This document shows, one piece after another, positions 26,366 through 34,190 of a stretch of 44,988 bases of DNA (the stretch's first letter is position 1; the number at the start of each line of letters is the position of its first letter). Below the pieces are notes generated by a model, which was not told where the DNA came from, searched no databases, and saw only the letters and a program-made list of their open reading frames with translations. Position numbers and translations under genes: made by a program. The stretch comes from Bacillota bacterium. GTDB taxonomy: Bacteria > Bacillota > Dethiobacteria > Dethiobacterales > Dethiobacteraceae. The DNA lies in the NCBI GenBank assembly GCA_012521405.1, contig JAAYMK010000076.1, forward strand, positions 1-44,988, given 5' to 3'.

Positions 26366-27121
26366 ATGCAGGAAATCTTAGTAAAAGGAAAAACGCTCCC
26401 GGAAGCTTATCATCAATCACTCCAGGAGCTTTATACAAACGGCATAATTACCGCCTGCCCCGACTACAAACAAAAACAAAAGGAATGCAGTATGACAATT
26501 TTTGTGGCAGAACCTTTGGCAGAACCAATGATTAGTAAACTTTTTATCGGTGGCTTTGAGGAATTGGAACAGTACCGGCAGGAAATTCTTTACGGTATAC
26601 TGGACTTTTTAATCGGGCATGGTTGGGATTATACTTATCACGATCGCATCGCCAAGCAACTGCCTTTTATCTATTATGAGCTGCAAAGAAACCCATACAG
26701 CCGCAGGGCAGTCATTGATGTGAGAGACTTTGCTGCTGATACTAAAGAGGGCAATACCTCCCCGGCTTGCCTCCAACATATCCAATATTTTATTCGTGAT
26801 CAGAAACTGCATTGTAAAGTACTAATGCGCAGCAACGATGCCCCCGAGGCAGCCTTTATGAACATGTTTGCTTTCATTATGCTCCAAGAAAAGGTGGCAA
26901 ATAAACTTGGTTGCCAAATGGGTTCATACACCCACAGGGCAAATAGTTATCATTGCTATGAAAAAGATTTTCAATTGCTGGAGAATTATGTTTACAAAAT
27001 TAAAACTTGCAGTCTTGAAGAGCTTACCTACCCTTACGAAGGCTACTTTAAAGAACTGATGGAAGAAGCAAGGCCGAAAATTGCCCGGAAAGTGGAGGCC
27101 TTAAAACAAAAAAGAAAATAA
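26366..27121 (+). CDS. Thymidylate-synthase-like protein (divergent ThyA fold)
   Basis: A 251-residue protein that I assign to the thymidylate synthase/nucleotide hydroxymethylase fold. The landmarks align with E. coli ThyA by spacing: C135 (E. coli C146), R155-S156-x-D158 (R166-S167-x-D169) exactly 20 residues later, N166 (N177) 11 after the Arg, and H196-x-Y198 (H207-x-Y209) at +41 and +43. The phosphate-binding SRR at 112-114 matches R126/R127. Asn rather than Asp at 166 favours a uracil nucleotide over cytosine. The usual small domain between the N-terminal helix and the core is shortened and the C-terminus is charged instead of the ThyA tail, so folate binding is doubtful. Start ATG 26366 follows GGAGG. 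It ends three bases before the convergent macrodomain gene. Confidence 0.85.
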   Translation: MQEILVKGKTLPEAYHQSLQELYTNGIITACPDYKQKQKECSMTIFVAEPLAEPMISKLFIGGFEELEQYRQEILYGILDFLIGHGWDYTYHDRIAKQLPFIYYELQRNPYSRRAVIDVRDFAADTKEGNTSPACLQHIQYFIRDQKLHCKVLMRSNDAPEAAFMNMFAFIMLQEKVANKLGCQMGSYTHRANSYHCYEKDFQLLENYVYKIKTCSLEELTYPYEGYFKELMEEARPKIARKVEALKQKRK

Positions 27122-27124
27122 ACT

Positions 27125-27916
27125 TTATGTCAACAAACTACGATAAATCATTTCGTCTAGATCCGTAAAAACATTAAAAACAACACGTTTAATTCTGGTG
27201 TCTTGTTCCAGAAATTTTTTGACGCGGCTGACAGCAATTTCAGCCGCTTTATCTTTAGGAAAACGAAAAACACCGGTGGAGATACAGCAAAAGGCAATAC
27301 TTTGGCAACCTTTTTCCGCCGCCAACTGCAGGCAACTATCGTAACAGGAAGCCAACAAATCGCAATCTCGTTGAGTCAGCTCATGGTCAATAATGGGGCC
27401 TACCGTATGGAGTATATACTTGGCAGGCAGATTAAAGGCAGGTGTAATTTTAGCCCGGCCGGTAGGCTCCTCATGACCTTGCTTGACCATTAACTCATGA
27501 CAGTACAGTCTTAATTGAATGCCACTATATGTGTGAATACAGTTATCAATACAATCATGGCACGGGATCCAACAACCTTCCAATTGGCTGTTGGCGGCAT
27601 TAACGATGGCATCAATTTTCAGGGTGGTAATATCGCCTCTCCAGATTACCAGACGGGGATCGGCAGCCGTTGCTGCCAGCGTATTTGCATCCACAATCCC
27701 CCGCTCGCTAAGCAGTTCCTGCAGGAACTCATCTTGCACTTTCAGGAATTCTTCACTGATGGGCATACTGGGCCGCACATTCATTAAAGCACGCAACAAC
27801 CGCCATTGCTGTTGCGGATCTGCAGGGATTTTTATCTCTTGATAACGCGGGTTTTCTTTCAGCAATTCCTGGATTAAATAAAGTCTTCTTTCATCCTGTG
27901 TCAGCATGATCCTCAT
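27125..27916 (-). CDS. Zinc-type macrodomain protein ADP-ribosyl hydrolase (SirTM-linked)
   Basis: A macrodomain protein of 263 residues: an N-terminal helical extension of about 85 residues and a MacroD-like core with RGDITTLKIDAIVNAANS (93-110), GRAKITPAFNLPAKYILHTVGP and ISTGVFRFP. Inserted after NAANS is the Cys/His-rich GCWIPCHDCIDNCIH (114-128; C115, C119, H120, C122), the signature of zinc-dependent macrodomains encoded beside class M sirtuins, which remove ADP-ribose placed by SirTM. The gene overlaps the sirtuin stop codon (ATGA), so the two are co-translated. A second ATG nine bases on (27907) is an alternative start with better ribosome-site spacing. Family placement is secure; the target protein here is unknown. 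Confidence 0.93.
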   Translation of the reverse strand: MRIMLTQDERRLYLIQELLKENPRYQEIKIPADPQQQWRLLRALMNVRPSMPISEEFLKVQDEFLQELLSERGIVDANTLAATAADPRLVIWRGDITTLKIDAIVNAANSQLEGCWIPCHDCIDNCIHTYSGIQLRLYCHELMVKQGHEEPTGRAKITPAFNLPAKYILHTVGPIIDHELTQRDCDLLASCYDSCLQLAAEKGCQSIAFCCISTGVFRFPKDKAAEIAVSRVKKFLEQDTRIKRVVFNVFTDLDEMIYRSLLT

Positions 27917-28818
27917 TCCTTAATTTTTTGATAAAGCGCTTCTATAACATGGGCTGCATCGTACGGCATCTCCGTTGCCGCCGCCTTTAACTTTAACTCT
28001 TGTGGCACCATGGGATAGCCACCATGTCCTGGCCATTCTTTATATTCCGTATTCACCCGGAATAAATGGGCGTCATGATGGTAATATGCCAGGCGCTCAA
28101 AAGGCCAGCGAATAACCACGGGAGTATTAAATCCTACCCCGATTTCAAGAATACATAATTTTTTACCTACAGTGCTTTCCACAAAATCAACATAACGCTG
28201 TCTTTCTGCTTTATATCTCTCAAAGGCCCGAAAGGCAATGTCAAGGGGTGCACCACAGTAAGGACAGTAAGGAATGGCGCTTTCATCGGAAATCATAAAT
28301 GTTTCCGGATCAATTAAAGGCAGCAGCTTATCTATATAAGGTTTCACTTCCCATGTTTCCCTTGTGCAGCGTGCCGTACAGCGCAGCCTGTCATAACTGC
28401 CTTGCGCCTCAAAGACCCGCTCCATGGGAAAACCTGTACGCATAAATTGCCGGTCGCAATTGGAGGTGATAACAAAGAAATCTTTTCCTTGCACAATTTT
28501 TAGCAGCTTTTTATAAAGCTCTGCCGGCGGAAACACATAGCGTACAAAATGAATATGCCGCAGATTATAAGCCCATTCTCTGGCTTGGGGCCAGGGTTCA
28601 TGTTGGAAAAGCTCATAAGGGTATCTGTATCCCCTGGCCGCCATCTCCGGCTGAAATTTTTTAAACAATTCCTCATCTAAATAACTAAGGCCCGCGGCCG
28701 CCGAGAGCCCAGCCCCGGCACCGATTAAAATTTTATCGGCCGTATTAAGCCACGCATGCAGTTTCTCGATTTTTTCCGTAAATTCTCGCTGCTCCTCAAG
28801 TTTAGGCGTATTTTTCAT
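27913..28818 (-). CDS. Class M sirtuin, NAD-dependent protein ADP-ribosyltransferase (SirTM), copy 1
   Basis: A 301-residue sirtuin-fold enzyme. GAGAGLSAAAGLSYLD (33-48) is the NAD-binding GAGxS motif; TSNCDRQF (118-125) carries the catalytic Asn and EAQGSYDRL (137-145) has Gln where deacetylase sirtuins have the catalytic His, the change typical of SirTM, which transfers ADP-ribose instead of deacylating. The structural zinc Cys are C147, C151, C185 and C188. In studied systems SirTM modifies lipoylated GcvH-L and an adjacent Zn-macrodomain reverses it. The ATG at 28818 was chosen because GGGAGG lies five bases ahead. It follows a YjjG-like gene by 35 bases and overlaps the macrodomain gene. 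No gcvH-L or lplA2 is in the window. Confidence 0.93.
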   Translation of the reverse strand: MKNTPKLEEQREFTEKIEKLHAWLNTADKILIGAGAGLSAAAGLSYLDEELFKKFQPEMAARGYRYPYELFQHEPWPQAREWAYNLRHIHFVRYVFPPAELYKKLLKIVQGKDFFVITSNCDRQFMRTGFPMERVFEAQGSYDRLRCTARCTRETWEVKPYIDKLLPLIDPETFMISDESAIPYCPYCGAPLDIAFRAFERYKAERQRYVDFVESTVGKKLCILEIGVGFNTPVVIRWPFERLAYYHHDAHLFRVNTEYKEWPGHGGYPMVPQELKLKAAATEMPYDAAHVIEALYQKIKE

Positions 28819-28853
28819 CTGCTCCTCCCACAAAAAAATTTTTATATCATAAA

Positions 28854-29534
28854 CTACAATATAGCCTGCAATTCTTCCAGCCGGCGAATCTCATACTTGG
28901 GTTGCAAACCGCTATCATTGCTTTGCCCCCGGGGATTATACCAACAGGTATCAATACCAAAATTATGTCCCCCTTGCATATCGGAAGTAAGGGAGTCACC
29001 GACCATCAATGCTTTTTCTTTATTTGTATAGGCAATTTTTTTGAAGGTATAGGCAAAAATTTTTGGGTTTGGCTTACTGCAGCCGGCTTCTTCCGAAGTA
29101 ACCATAGCATAGATAAATTTTTTTAAAGGAGAATTTTGCAGCCTTTTCTGTTGAACTTCCGTAATCCCGTTTGTTACGATGACCAGCCGGTATTTTGCAG
29201 ACAAGTACCAGCAGACTTCTTCTGCACCACGAAGAATAAAGCCTGCCTCGCCTAAAAAATCCAAATAAACTTTGCTAAAATGCTCCAAATCTATTTTTCG
29301 TTTTCTGCCGGCAAAAAGCCGTGCAAATCTCACGGTGCGCAAGCTTAAATTGTCAATTTTACCCTGTTCATAATCCAACCAAATTTGCTCATTAATCTCA
29401 CGATACTTTTTTAGTTCCTCCAGGTGAAAAGGGATTTGAAAATATTTGTACGTTGCTTCTAAGGCATACGCTTCCGCTTTATGATAATCAAATAATGTAC
29501 CGTCGGCATCCAGTAAAATTATTTCATACTTCAC
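28854..29534 (-). CDS. yjjG: HAD hydrolase, YjjG-type pyrimidine nucleotidase
   Basis: A 226-residue haloacid-dehalogenase-like phosphatase. Motif I is DADGTLFD (9-16; nucleophile D9, acid D11), motif II VTNG (about 119), motif III lysine in GCSKPNPKIF and motif IV VGDSLTSDMQGG, where D-x5-D completes the metal site. The cap and the sequence LDADGTLFDYHKAEAYAL match the YjjG/YfnB group, which dephosphorylates pyrimidine nucleoside monophosphates including damaged or non-canonical ones. The start is a GTG at 29534 with GGAGG six bases away. It is the first gene of a predicted operon with SirTM and the macrodomain, behind an extended -10 promoter. Substrate is inferred from family. Confidence 0.88.
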   Translation of the reverse strand: MKYEIILLDADGTLFDYHKAEAYALEATYKYFQIPFHLEELKKYREINEQIWLDYEQGKIDNLSLRTVRFARLFAGRKRKIDLEHFSKVYLDFLGEAGFILRGAEEVCWYLSAKYRLVIVTNGITEVQQKRLQNSPLKKFIYAMVTSEEAGCSKPNPKIFAYTFKKIAYTNKEKALMVGDSLTSDMQGGHNFGIDTCWYNPRGQSNDSGLQPKYEIRRLEELQAIL

Positions 29535-29582
29535 CTTTAACCTCCAAGCTTAAAATTATCTCATTTGCTAGCATTCAGCCAC

Positions 29583-29611
29583 ATTATACCATTAAGCTGC
29601 CTTGCCATAAA
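29583..29611 (-). promoter_or_regulatory. Extended -10 promoter of the yjjG-SirTM-macrodomain operon
   Basis: On the minus strand TGGTATAAT (29583-29591) is a perfect extended -10. The hexamer 17 bases upstream is weak (TTTATG, 29606-29611), as is common with extended -10 promoters. It lies about 50 bases before the GTG at 29534. Confidence 0.55.
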
Positions 29612-29737
29612 CCCATGACATAGCACCAACTTAGAGGGAGGGAAGGCAAAATATTAACAATTTTCTTTCTTTTTTACAGGATATTCTTGCTTCCGCCTTG
29701 AATTTTAAGAAAGAGCATGACTATTGGAGGGGTTAAG

Positions 29738-30580
29738 GTGGAAAATAAGGAAAGGACTCTTTTGGATAGTTTTGTTGATGTGGCACCATTTTTACCGGAA
29801 TTATTCACGGATGATGTGGGAGTTTTGGTGGCCGATACGGAAAAAATTCTTTTCTGCCTTCCCGGTAAAACTATTGGTGAAAAATTAGAACCGGGCACAA
29901 AAATTGTCCCCGGTTCCGTCGCCGATACCGTACGAGCCACAAAAGAAAAAGTGGTACGCCAAGTAGGTGCGGAAGTTTTTGGCTTCCCCTACATCGGTAT
30001 TGGCTATCCCATCTTTAGTAAAACAGGAGAACTTTTAGGTTCAATTTCTATCATTACTAGTTTGGAACGGCAAAATCTTCTTTTTTCCATGGCCAACCGT
30101 TTATCTGCCGCCATTGAAGAAATGAGTGCCACCACGGAAAATATGGCTTCCCAATCTGCCACTTTGGCCGGGATCGGTAAACAATTGAGCAAGTTAGATG
30201 AAAAACTGCAGTCTTGCGTGCGGGAAACAAACAGCCATTTACGCACAATCAAAAATATTACAACACAATCAAAACTTCTTGGTCTTAATGCTGCCATTGA
30301 GGCGGCGCGCGCCGGTGCTGCAGGCAAAGGCTTTAATGTCATCGCAGAAGAAGTCCGGCACCTTGCGGAAAACACGGCCCGGTTTTTAGCGCAAATTGAG
30401 GCCAATGTGGGTGCCTTAAACCGTGCCAAAGAAAATTTGGGCACGGAAATCGCCAGCATTGCCCATATTTCTTCCGTGCAGGCCCAAGCAGCCAAACAGC
30501 TAACCGCCGCCGCCCAGGAAATGTCGTCAATGGCGCACAAACTGCTGGAGTATGCAGAAAACTTGATGAAATCAGATTAA
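29738..30580 (+). CDS. Soluble methyl-accepting chemotaxis-like signalling protein
   Basis: A 280-residue protein with no transmembrane segment. Residues about 1-110 form a small sensor-like domain (FVDVAPFLPELFTDDVGVLVADTEKILF, then GFPYIGIGYPIFSKTGELLGSISIIT), and about 115-280 is the receptor signalling hairpin with the near-invariant tip LGLNAAIEAARAGAAGKGFNVIAEEVRHLAENT that contacts CheA and CheW. The helical arm is shorter than in membrane receptors and there is no HAMP domain. The start is set at GTG 29738 because GGAGG lies seven bases before it; an ATG at 29717 lacks one. Its stop codon overlaps that of the convergent pepF. The ligand is unknown; the fused domain suggests sensing of a cytoplasmic signal. 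Confidence 0.88.
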   Translation: MENKERTLLDSFVDVAPFLPELFTDDVGVLVADTEKILFCLPGKTIGEKLEPGTKIVPGSVADTVRATKEKVVRQVGAEVFGFPYIGIGYPIFSKTGELLGSISIITSLERQNLLFSMANRLSAAIEEMSATTENMASQSATLAGIGKQLSKLDEKLQSCVRETNSHLRTIKNITTQSKLLGLNAAIEAARAGAAGKGFNVIAEEVRHLAENTARFLAQIEANVGALNRAKENLGTEIASIAHISSVQAQAAKQLTAAAQEMSSMAHKLLEYAENLMKSD

Positions 30581-32388
30581 GCTAAAAGCCGTTCCAGTTC
30601 CGTTAACTTCTCGGCAAAAACTTTACAAGCTGCGGCAATAGGTTCTTTACTTGTCATATCTACCCCGGCCTTTTGCAGAACTTTAATGGGATAATCAGAA
30701 CTTCCTGCCTGTAAAAATTGCAAGTATTTTTCCACCGCCGGCTTGCCGTCCGTTAAAATTTTCTGACTTAAAGCGGTGGCGGCACTATAACCGGTAGCAT
30801 ACTGATAGACATAATAATTGTAATAAAAATGGGGAATTCTTGCCCATTCCCAGCCTATTTCCTCGTCAATCTCCATCTCTTCCGTGCCGTAATACTTTTG
30901 ATTTAAAGCATAATACTCATTCGTCAGTGTTTCTGCAGTTAAAGCTTCATTATTTTGTGCTTTTTGATGTATAAGATGTTCAAATTCTGCAAACATGGTT
31001 TGACGAAAAACTGTGCCCCGGAAGCCTTCCAGGAAATGATTCAAAAGATAGATACGTTTTTTCTCGTCATCAATGGTACGCAGTAAATAATCATTTAAGA
31101 TGATTTCATTGCAAGTTGACGCCACTTCTGCGATAAAAATGGCATAACTGCCGTAACGATATGGCTGGGATTTCCTCGTAAAATAGCTGTGCACAGAATG
31201 ACCAAATTCATGGGCTAAAGTAAATAAATCATTAATATTATCCTGCCAGTTCATGAGAATATAAGGATTGGTGCCGTAGGCTCCGCTTGAATAAGCACCA
31301 CTCCGCTTTCCTTTATTTTCATAAACATCTATCCAGCGATTAGCAAAACCCTCCCGGATAACTTGTAAATAATCCTCTCCTAGCGGGGATAAGGCTTCTA
31401 ATAAAATATTTTTGGCTTCCTCGTAAGAGATTTTCATGTCTACATCATTAATTAGCGGCGTATACAAATCATACATATGCAATTTTTTTACTCCCAGCAC
31501 TTTATGGCGCAGTTTAAGATAACGATGTAAAAGGGGCAAATGTTCATTAATGGTACTAACCAGGTTTTCATAGACGCTTTCCGGAATATTGTTTTTTGCC
31601 AAGGCTGCTTCCCGGGCAGAGGAGTAGTTTCTCACACGGGCCAGAAAATTGTTTTTCTTAATGTTGCCGCTTAAAGTACTGGCAAATGTATTTCTAAATT
31701 TTTTATAAGTACTATAAACCGCTTTAAAGGCATCCCGGCGTACCCGCCGCTCCGGACTTTCTAAAAAGGTGATAAATCTGCCGTGTGTCACCTGGACACT
31801 TTCACCGTGCTCATTTTTAATTTGGGGAAATTCCAAATCGGCATCATTTAACATGCCAAAGGTAATTTCTGAGGCCGCCAGCACTTCGGATGCTTGTGCC
31901 AATAATGCTTCCTGCTCTCTAGGCAACACATGTGGTCTTTTACGATTGATTTCATCTAAAGCATGCGCATATAAGCGCAGCTTTTCATTTTCCTGTAAAA
32001 AAGCATTTATTTTTTCTTCAGGAATGCTTAAGATTTCCGGCACAAGAAAGGCCAATTGACTGGCAGCTTGCGCATATAAATTTCTAATCCTGTCCTCTTG
32101 CGCTTGGTAAAAGGAATTAGCGGTGTCCTGATCGGCACGCATATGGGCGTAGGCATACAGTTTCCCCAACCGTTCCGCCAGCTGATCTTCATACTCTAAA
32201 GCGGCAAGGAGAACAGCGGCGCTTTCCCCCAACTTCCCCTGAAATTCTTTGCCTTTTGACAGCAGTGCTTGTACTGACTTAAACTCTTCTTCCCAAGCTT
32301 CATCACTGGCAAAAATATCTTCCAATTTCCAGGTATATTCCTCTGGAATTTCCTCCCTTAACGGCACCTTCTTTACATTTTTTGCCAT
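30577..32388 (-). CDS. pepF: Oligoendopeptidase F
   Basis: An M3B zinc metallopeptidase that cuts short peptides in the cytoplasm. The zinc site LAHEFGHSVHSYF (HExxH) is present, with the third ligand Glu in IAEVASTCNEIILNDYLL, and a conserved end NYYVYQYATGYSAATALSQKI. The N-terminal PLREEIPEEYTWKLEDIF is typical. About 603 residues matches the family. Three ATG codons are in a row; the last, at 32388, has GGGGG six bases ahead. The gene ends tail-to-tail with the chemoreceptor-like gene, the two stop codons sharing bases 30578-30579. It may process peptides taken up by Opp, but it is not in that operon. Confidence 0.95.
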   Translation of the reverse strand: MAKNVKKVPLREEIPEEYTWKLEDIFASDEAWEEEFKSVQALLSKGKEFQGKLGESAAVLLAALEYEDQLAERLGKLYAYAHMRADQDTANSFYQAQEDRIRNLYAQAASQLAFLVPEILSIPEEKINAFLQENEKLRLYAHALDEINRKRPHVLPREQEALLAQASEVLAASEITFGMLNDADLEFPQIKNEHGESVQVTHGRFITFLESPERRVRRDAFKAVYSTYKKFRNTFASTLSGNIKKNNFLARVRNYSSAREAALAKNNIPESVYENLVSTINEHLPLLHRYLKLRHKVLGVKKLHMYDLYTPLINDVDMKISYEEAKNILLEALSPLGEDYLQVIREGFANRWIDVYENKGKRSGAYSSGAYGTNPYILMNWQDNINDLFTLAHEFGHSVHSYFTRKSQPYRYGSYAIFIAEVASTCNEIILNDYLLRTIDDEKKRIYLLNHFLEGFRGTVFRQTMFAEFEHLIHQKAQNNEALTAETLTNEYYALNQKYYGTEEMEIDEEIGWEWARIPHFYYNYYVYQYATGYSAATALSQKILTDGKPAVEKYLQFLQAGSSDYPIKVLQKAGVDMTSKEPIAAACKVFAEKLTELERLLA

Positions 32389-32407
32389 CATCATCCCCCG
32401 TTCTCTT

Positions 32408-32797
32408 TTAAGATAACTTTAGTATTACCCGTCTGCATAATCCGAAATCTTTCATTTGACAACATCTATGCCCCATGCCAAAACCAGGTACACTAACTCC
32501 GGGAAAACTTAAACTGCCAAGATACTTTCTAATAAGTACCTTTGCTTGTGGTGTCAGATTCAATAGCCTGTAAGCTGATTTATTGACAAGCAAGTTGTAA
32601 ACAAAAGCACCGAAAAAAATGAGGATAGCTACACCAACATGGAAGTTATCTGCCATGGCAAGATAAAGCAAAATAACGGGTGCCGTCTGCCACAATGAGT
32701 TTTGCCCTTGATAATTAATTGATTTTAAGCCAACAACAAGAAAATCTATGACACAGTATAAAAGTAAGAGAAAAAAAATATACACAAGCTTGCACAC
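32408..32797 (-). CDS. Small membrane protein, function unknown
   Basis: A predicted 129-residue protein, upstream of pepF on the same strand. Three hydrophobic stretches (LVYIFFLLLLYCVIDFLVVGL; TAPVILLYLAM; VGVAILIFFGAFVYNLLV) point to an integral membrane protein; the C-terminal part is basic, with two adjacent Cys (GHRCCQMKDFGLC). The start would be GTG at 32797 with only a weak ribosome site (TAGCGGG), so the true start may be downstream. The stop is 19 bases before the pepF start, allowing co-transcription. I do not recognise the family. It could be a non-coding stretch that happens to be open. Confidence 0.45.
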   Translation of the reverse strand: MCKLVYIFFLLLLYCVIDFLVVGLKSINYQGQNSLWQTAPVILLYLAMADNFHVGVAILIFFGAFVYNLLVNKSAYRLLNLTPQAKVLIRKYLGSLSFPGVSVPGFGMGHRCCQMKDFGLCRRVILKLS

Positions 32798-32896
32798 CCG
32801 CTAAACTTTAGGTTTAATTAATCTGACCATATATTCTCTTTGCTTGTATTTTTCTCCTTCCCGAAAAGGATGAAGCAAAGTTTAGGAGGCAATTAT

Positions 32897-33562
32897 ATGC
32901 AACTAATTAAAGAAATAGTGGCCCTGTTTGAGGCCAACAGAAATTACGCAAATGCTGAACCCATGGCTAAATATATGAAAAATCAATTTCCGTTTCTCGG
33001 CATAAAAACTCCTGTCAGGAAAGCTTTAATGCAAAAGTTTTTTCGCACAAGCGGCATCTTACAAAGTCCTTTTCAAGAAGCATTAGTTGTAGCTTTATGG
33101 GAAAAGGAAGAACGGGAATACCAGTATGCAGCCCTGGATTATCTTAAAAGGTCGCTACCTAAACTAACAAAAAATGACTTGCCCCTCATGCAAAAACTAA
33201 TCACCACTAAATCCTGGTGGGATACCGTTGACACCCTTGCCCAGCATCCTGTGGGTACAATTGCATTGAAATACCCGGAAGTTATTCCGGAAACTATTTT
33301 TGCTTGGGCGCAAAGCGAAAACATGTGGCTGCGCCGGACTGCCATTCTCTTTCAGTTAAAATATAAGGCAAAAACGGATGAAAAGCTTTTATATGAAATT
33401 ATTAAACAAAATGCCCACAGCAAAGAGTTTTTTCTCCAAAAAGCAATCGGCTGGGCGCTGCGTGAATACTCGAAAACTAATCCTGACTCGGTGAAAAAAT
33501 TTATCATGGAAAATGAACTGCCCAAGCTTAGCCTGCGGGAAGGAAGTAAATATCTCCCTTAA
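32897..33562 (+). CDS. alkD: DNA alkylation repair glycosylase, AlkD-like
   Basis: A HEAT-like-repeat DNA glycosylase of 221 residues that removes alkylated bases such as 3- and 7-methylpurines. The repeats are helical throughout; the conserved LGIKTPVRKAL near the N-terminus, TKSWWDTVD in the middle (with the catalytic-position Asp) and WLRRTAILFQL ... KEFFLQKAIGWALREYSKTNP near the end are signature segments of this family. The start is ATG 32897, preceded by AGGAGG with seven bases between; the frame is open 19 codons further upstream without a ribosome site. It ends near the shared terminator with niaR. Identification is good. Confidence 0.93.
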   Translation: MQLIKEIVALFEANRNYANAEPMAKYMKNQFPFLGIKTPVRKALMQKFFRTSGILQSPFQEALVVALWEKEEREYQYAALDYLKRSLPKLTKNDLPLMQKLITTKSWWDTVDTLAQHPVGTIALKYPEVIPETIFAWAQSENMWLRRTAILFQLKYKAKTDEKLLYEIIKQNAHSKEFFLQKAIGWALREYSKTNPDSVKKFIMENELPKLSLREGSKYLP

Positions 33563-33569
33563 AGAATTA

Positions 33570-33602
33570 AACACCCTCCCCAAATTTCCGGAGAAGGTGT
33601 TT
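33570..33602. terminator. Shared terminator between alkD and niaR
   Basis: AACACC-CTCC pairs with GGAG-aa-GGTGTT (33570-33601), a bulged stem lying between two convergent genes (stops at 33562 and 33622). U-tracts are short on both sides. Confidence 0.6.
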
Positions 33603-33621
33603 GACTATAGTAAAAATAATT

Positions 33622-34146
33622 TCAAGTTTCTTGGTCTACTAGAATCCCGGCTTCCCGTAAAGCAGAAATTATTTCTTGCATCACTTCAAGATTAGGAGCC
33701 TCGATGGTATGCAGGTGCACGCCGTCTGTAAGGATAGCAAGAGGTTGGGCCTGTGTATCTGCCAGTTGGGAAACAAAAAGATTTAAGTCTCGCCGGCTGG
33801 CGATCATAAGATTACCGCGTATTTCCCCATATAAGGGATGCTCCACAATGACATCTAACGCTTTTCCGCCTAAATCCACCACTATACCCAGTTCATCCAT
33901 GATTTGGTCCCGGTTATGACAACAAGCGATTACTTTTCTCACATTATCGCTTTTTTCTCTTTGCGGTAACATATAGCCTTGTGGCGTGGCTATGATCTCG
34001 TTACCGGCTGCCCGTAGAAGCGCAATATCCTGCACAATTACCTGCCTGCTTACCCCAAAATGATTAGCAATTTCCGCCCCGGTAACAGGTTTAGTCCTTT
34101 GTTTTAACAGGTGTAAAATTCTTTCGCGACGCTCCACGGCTTCCAT
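33622..34146 (-). CDS. niaR: Niacin-responsive transcriptional repressor
   Basis: The repressor of NAD-biosynthesis and niacin-uptake genes in Firmicutes (YrxA/NiaR), active when nicotinic acid is bound. The first 60 residues are a winged helix (VTGAEIANHFGVSRQVIVQDIALLRAAG), followed by a 3H domain named after conserved histidines, seen here as H77, H103 and H144-x-H146 (LTDGVHLHTIEAP); E85 is also conserved. H77, E85, H144 and H146 are the likely metal ligands by analogy with the Thermotoga structure. 174 residues is standard. The ATG at 34146 has GAGGTGAG five bases before it; a GTG six codons upstream lacks a site. No nad or niaP gene lies alongside, so it acts in trans. Confidence 0.94.
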   Translation of the reverse strand: MEAVERRERILHLLKQRTKPVTGAEIANHFGVSRQVIVQDIALLRAAGNEIIATPQGYMLPQREKSDNVRKVIACCHNRDQIMDELGIVVDLGGKALDVIVEHPLYGEIRGNLMIASRRDLNLFVSQLADTQAQPLAILTDGVHLHTIEAPNLEVMQEIISALREAGILVDQET

Positions 34147-34190
34147 AGACTCACCTCGCTTCACTCCGCCTTCATGGTAGGGGTGCCTGT

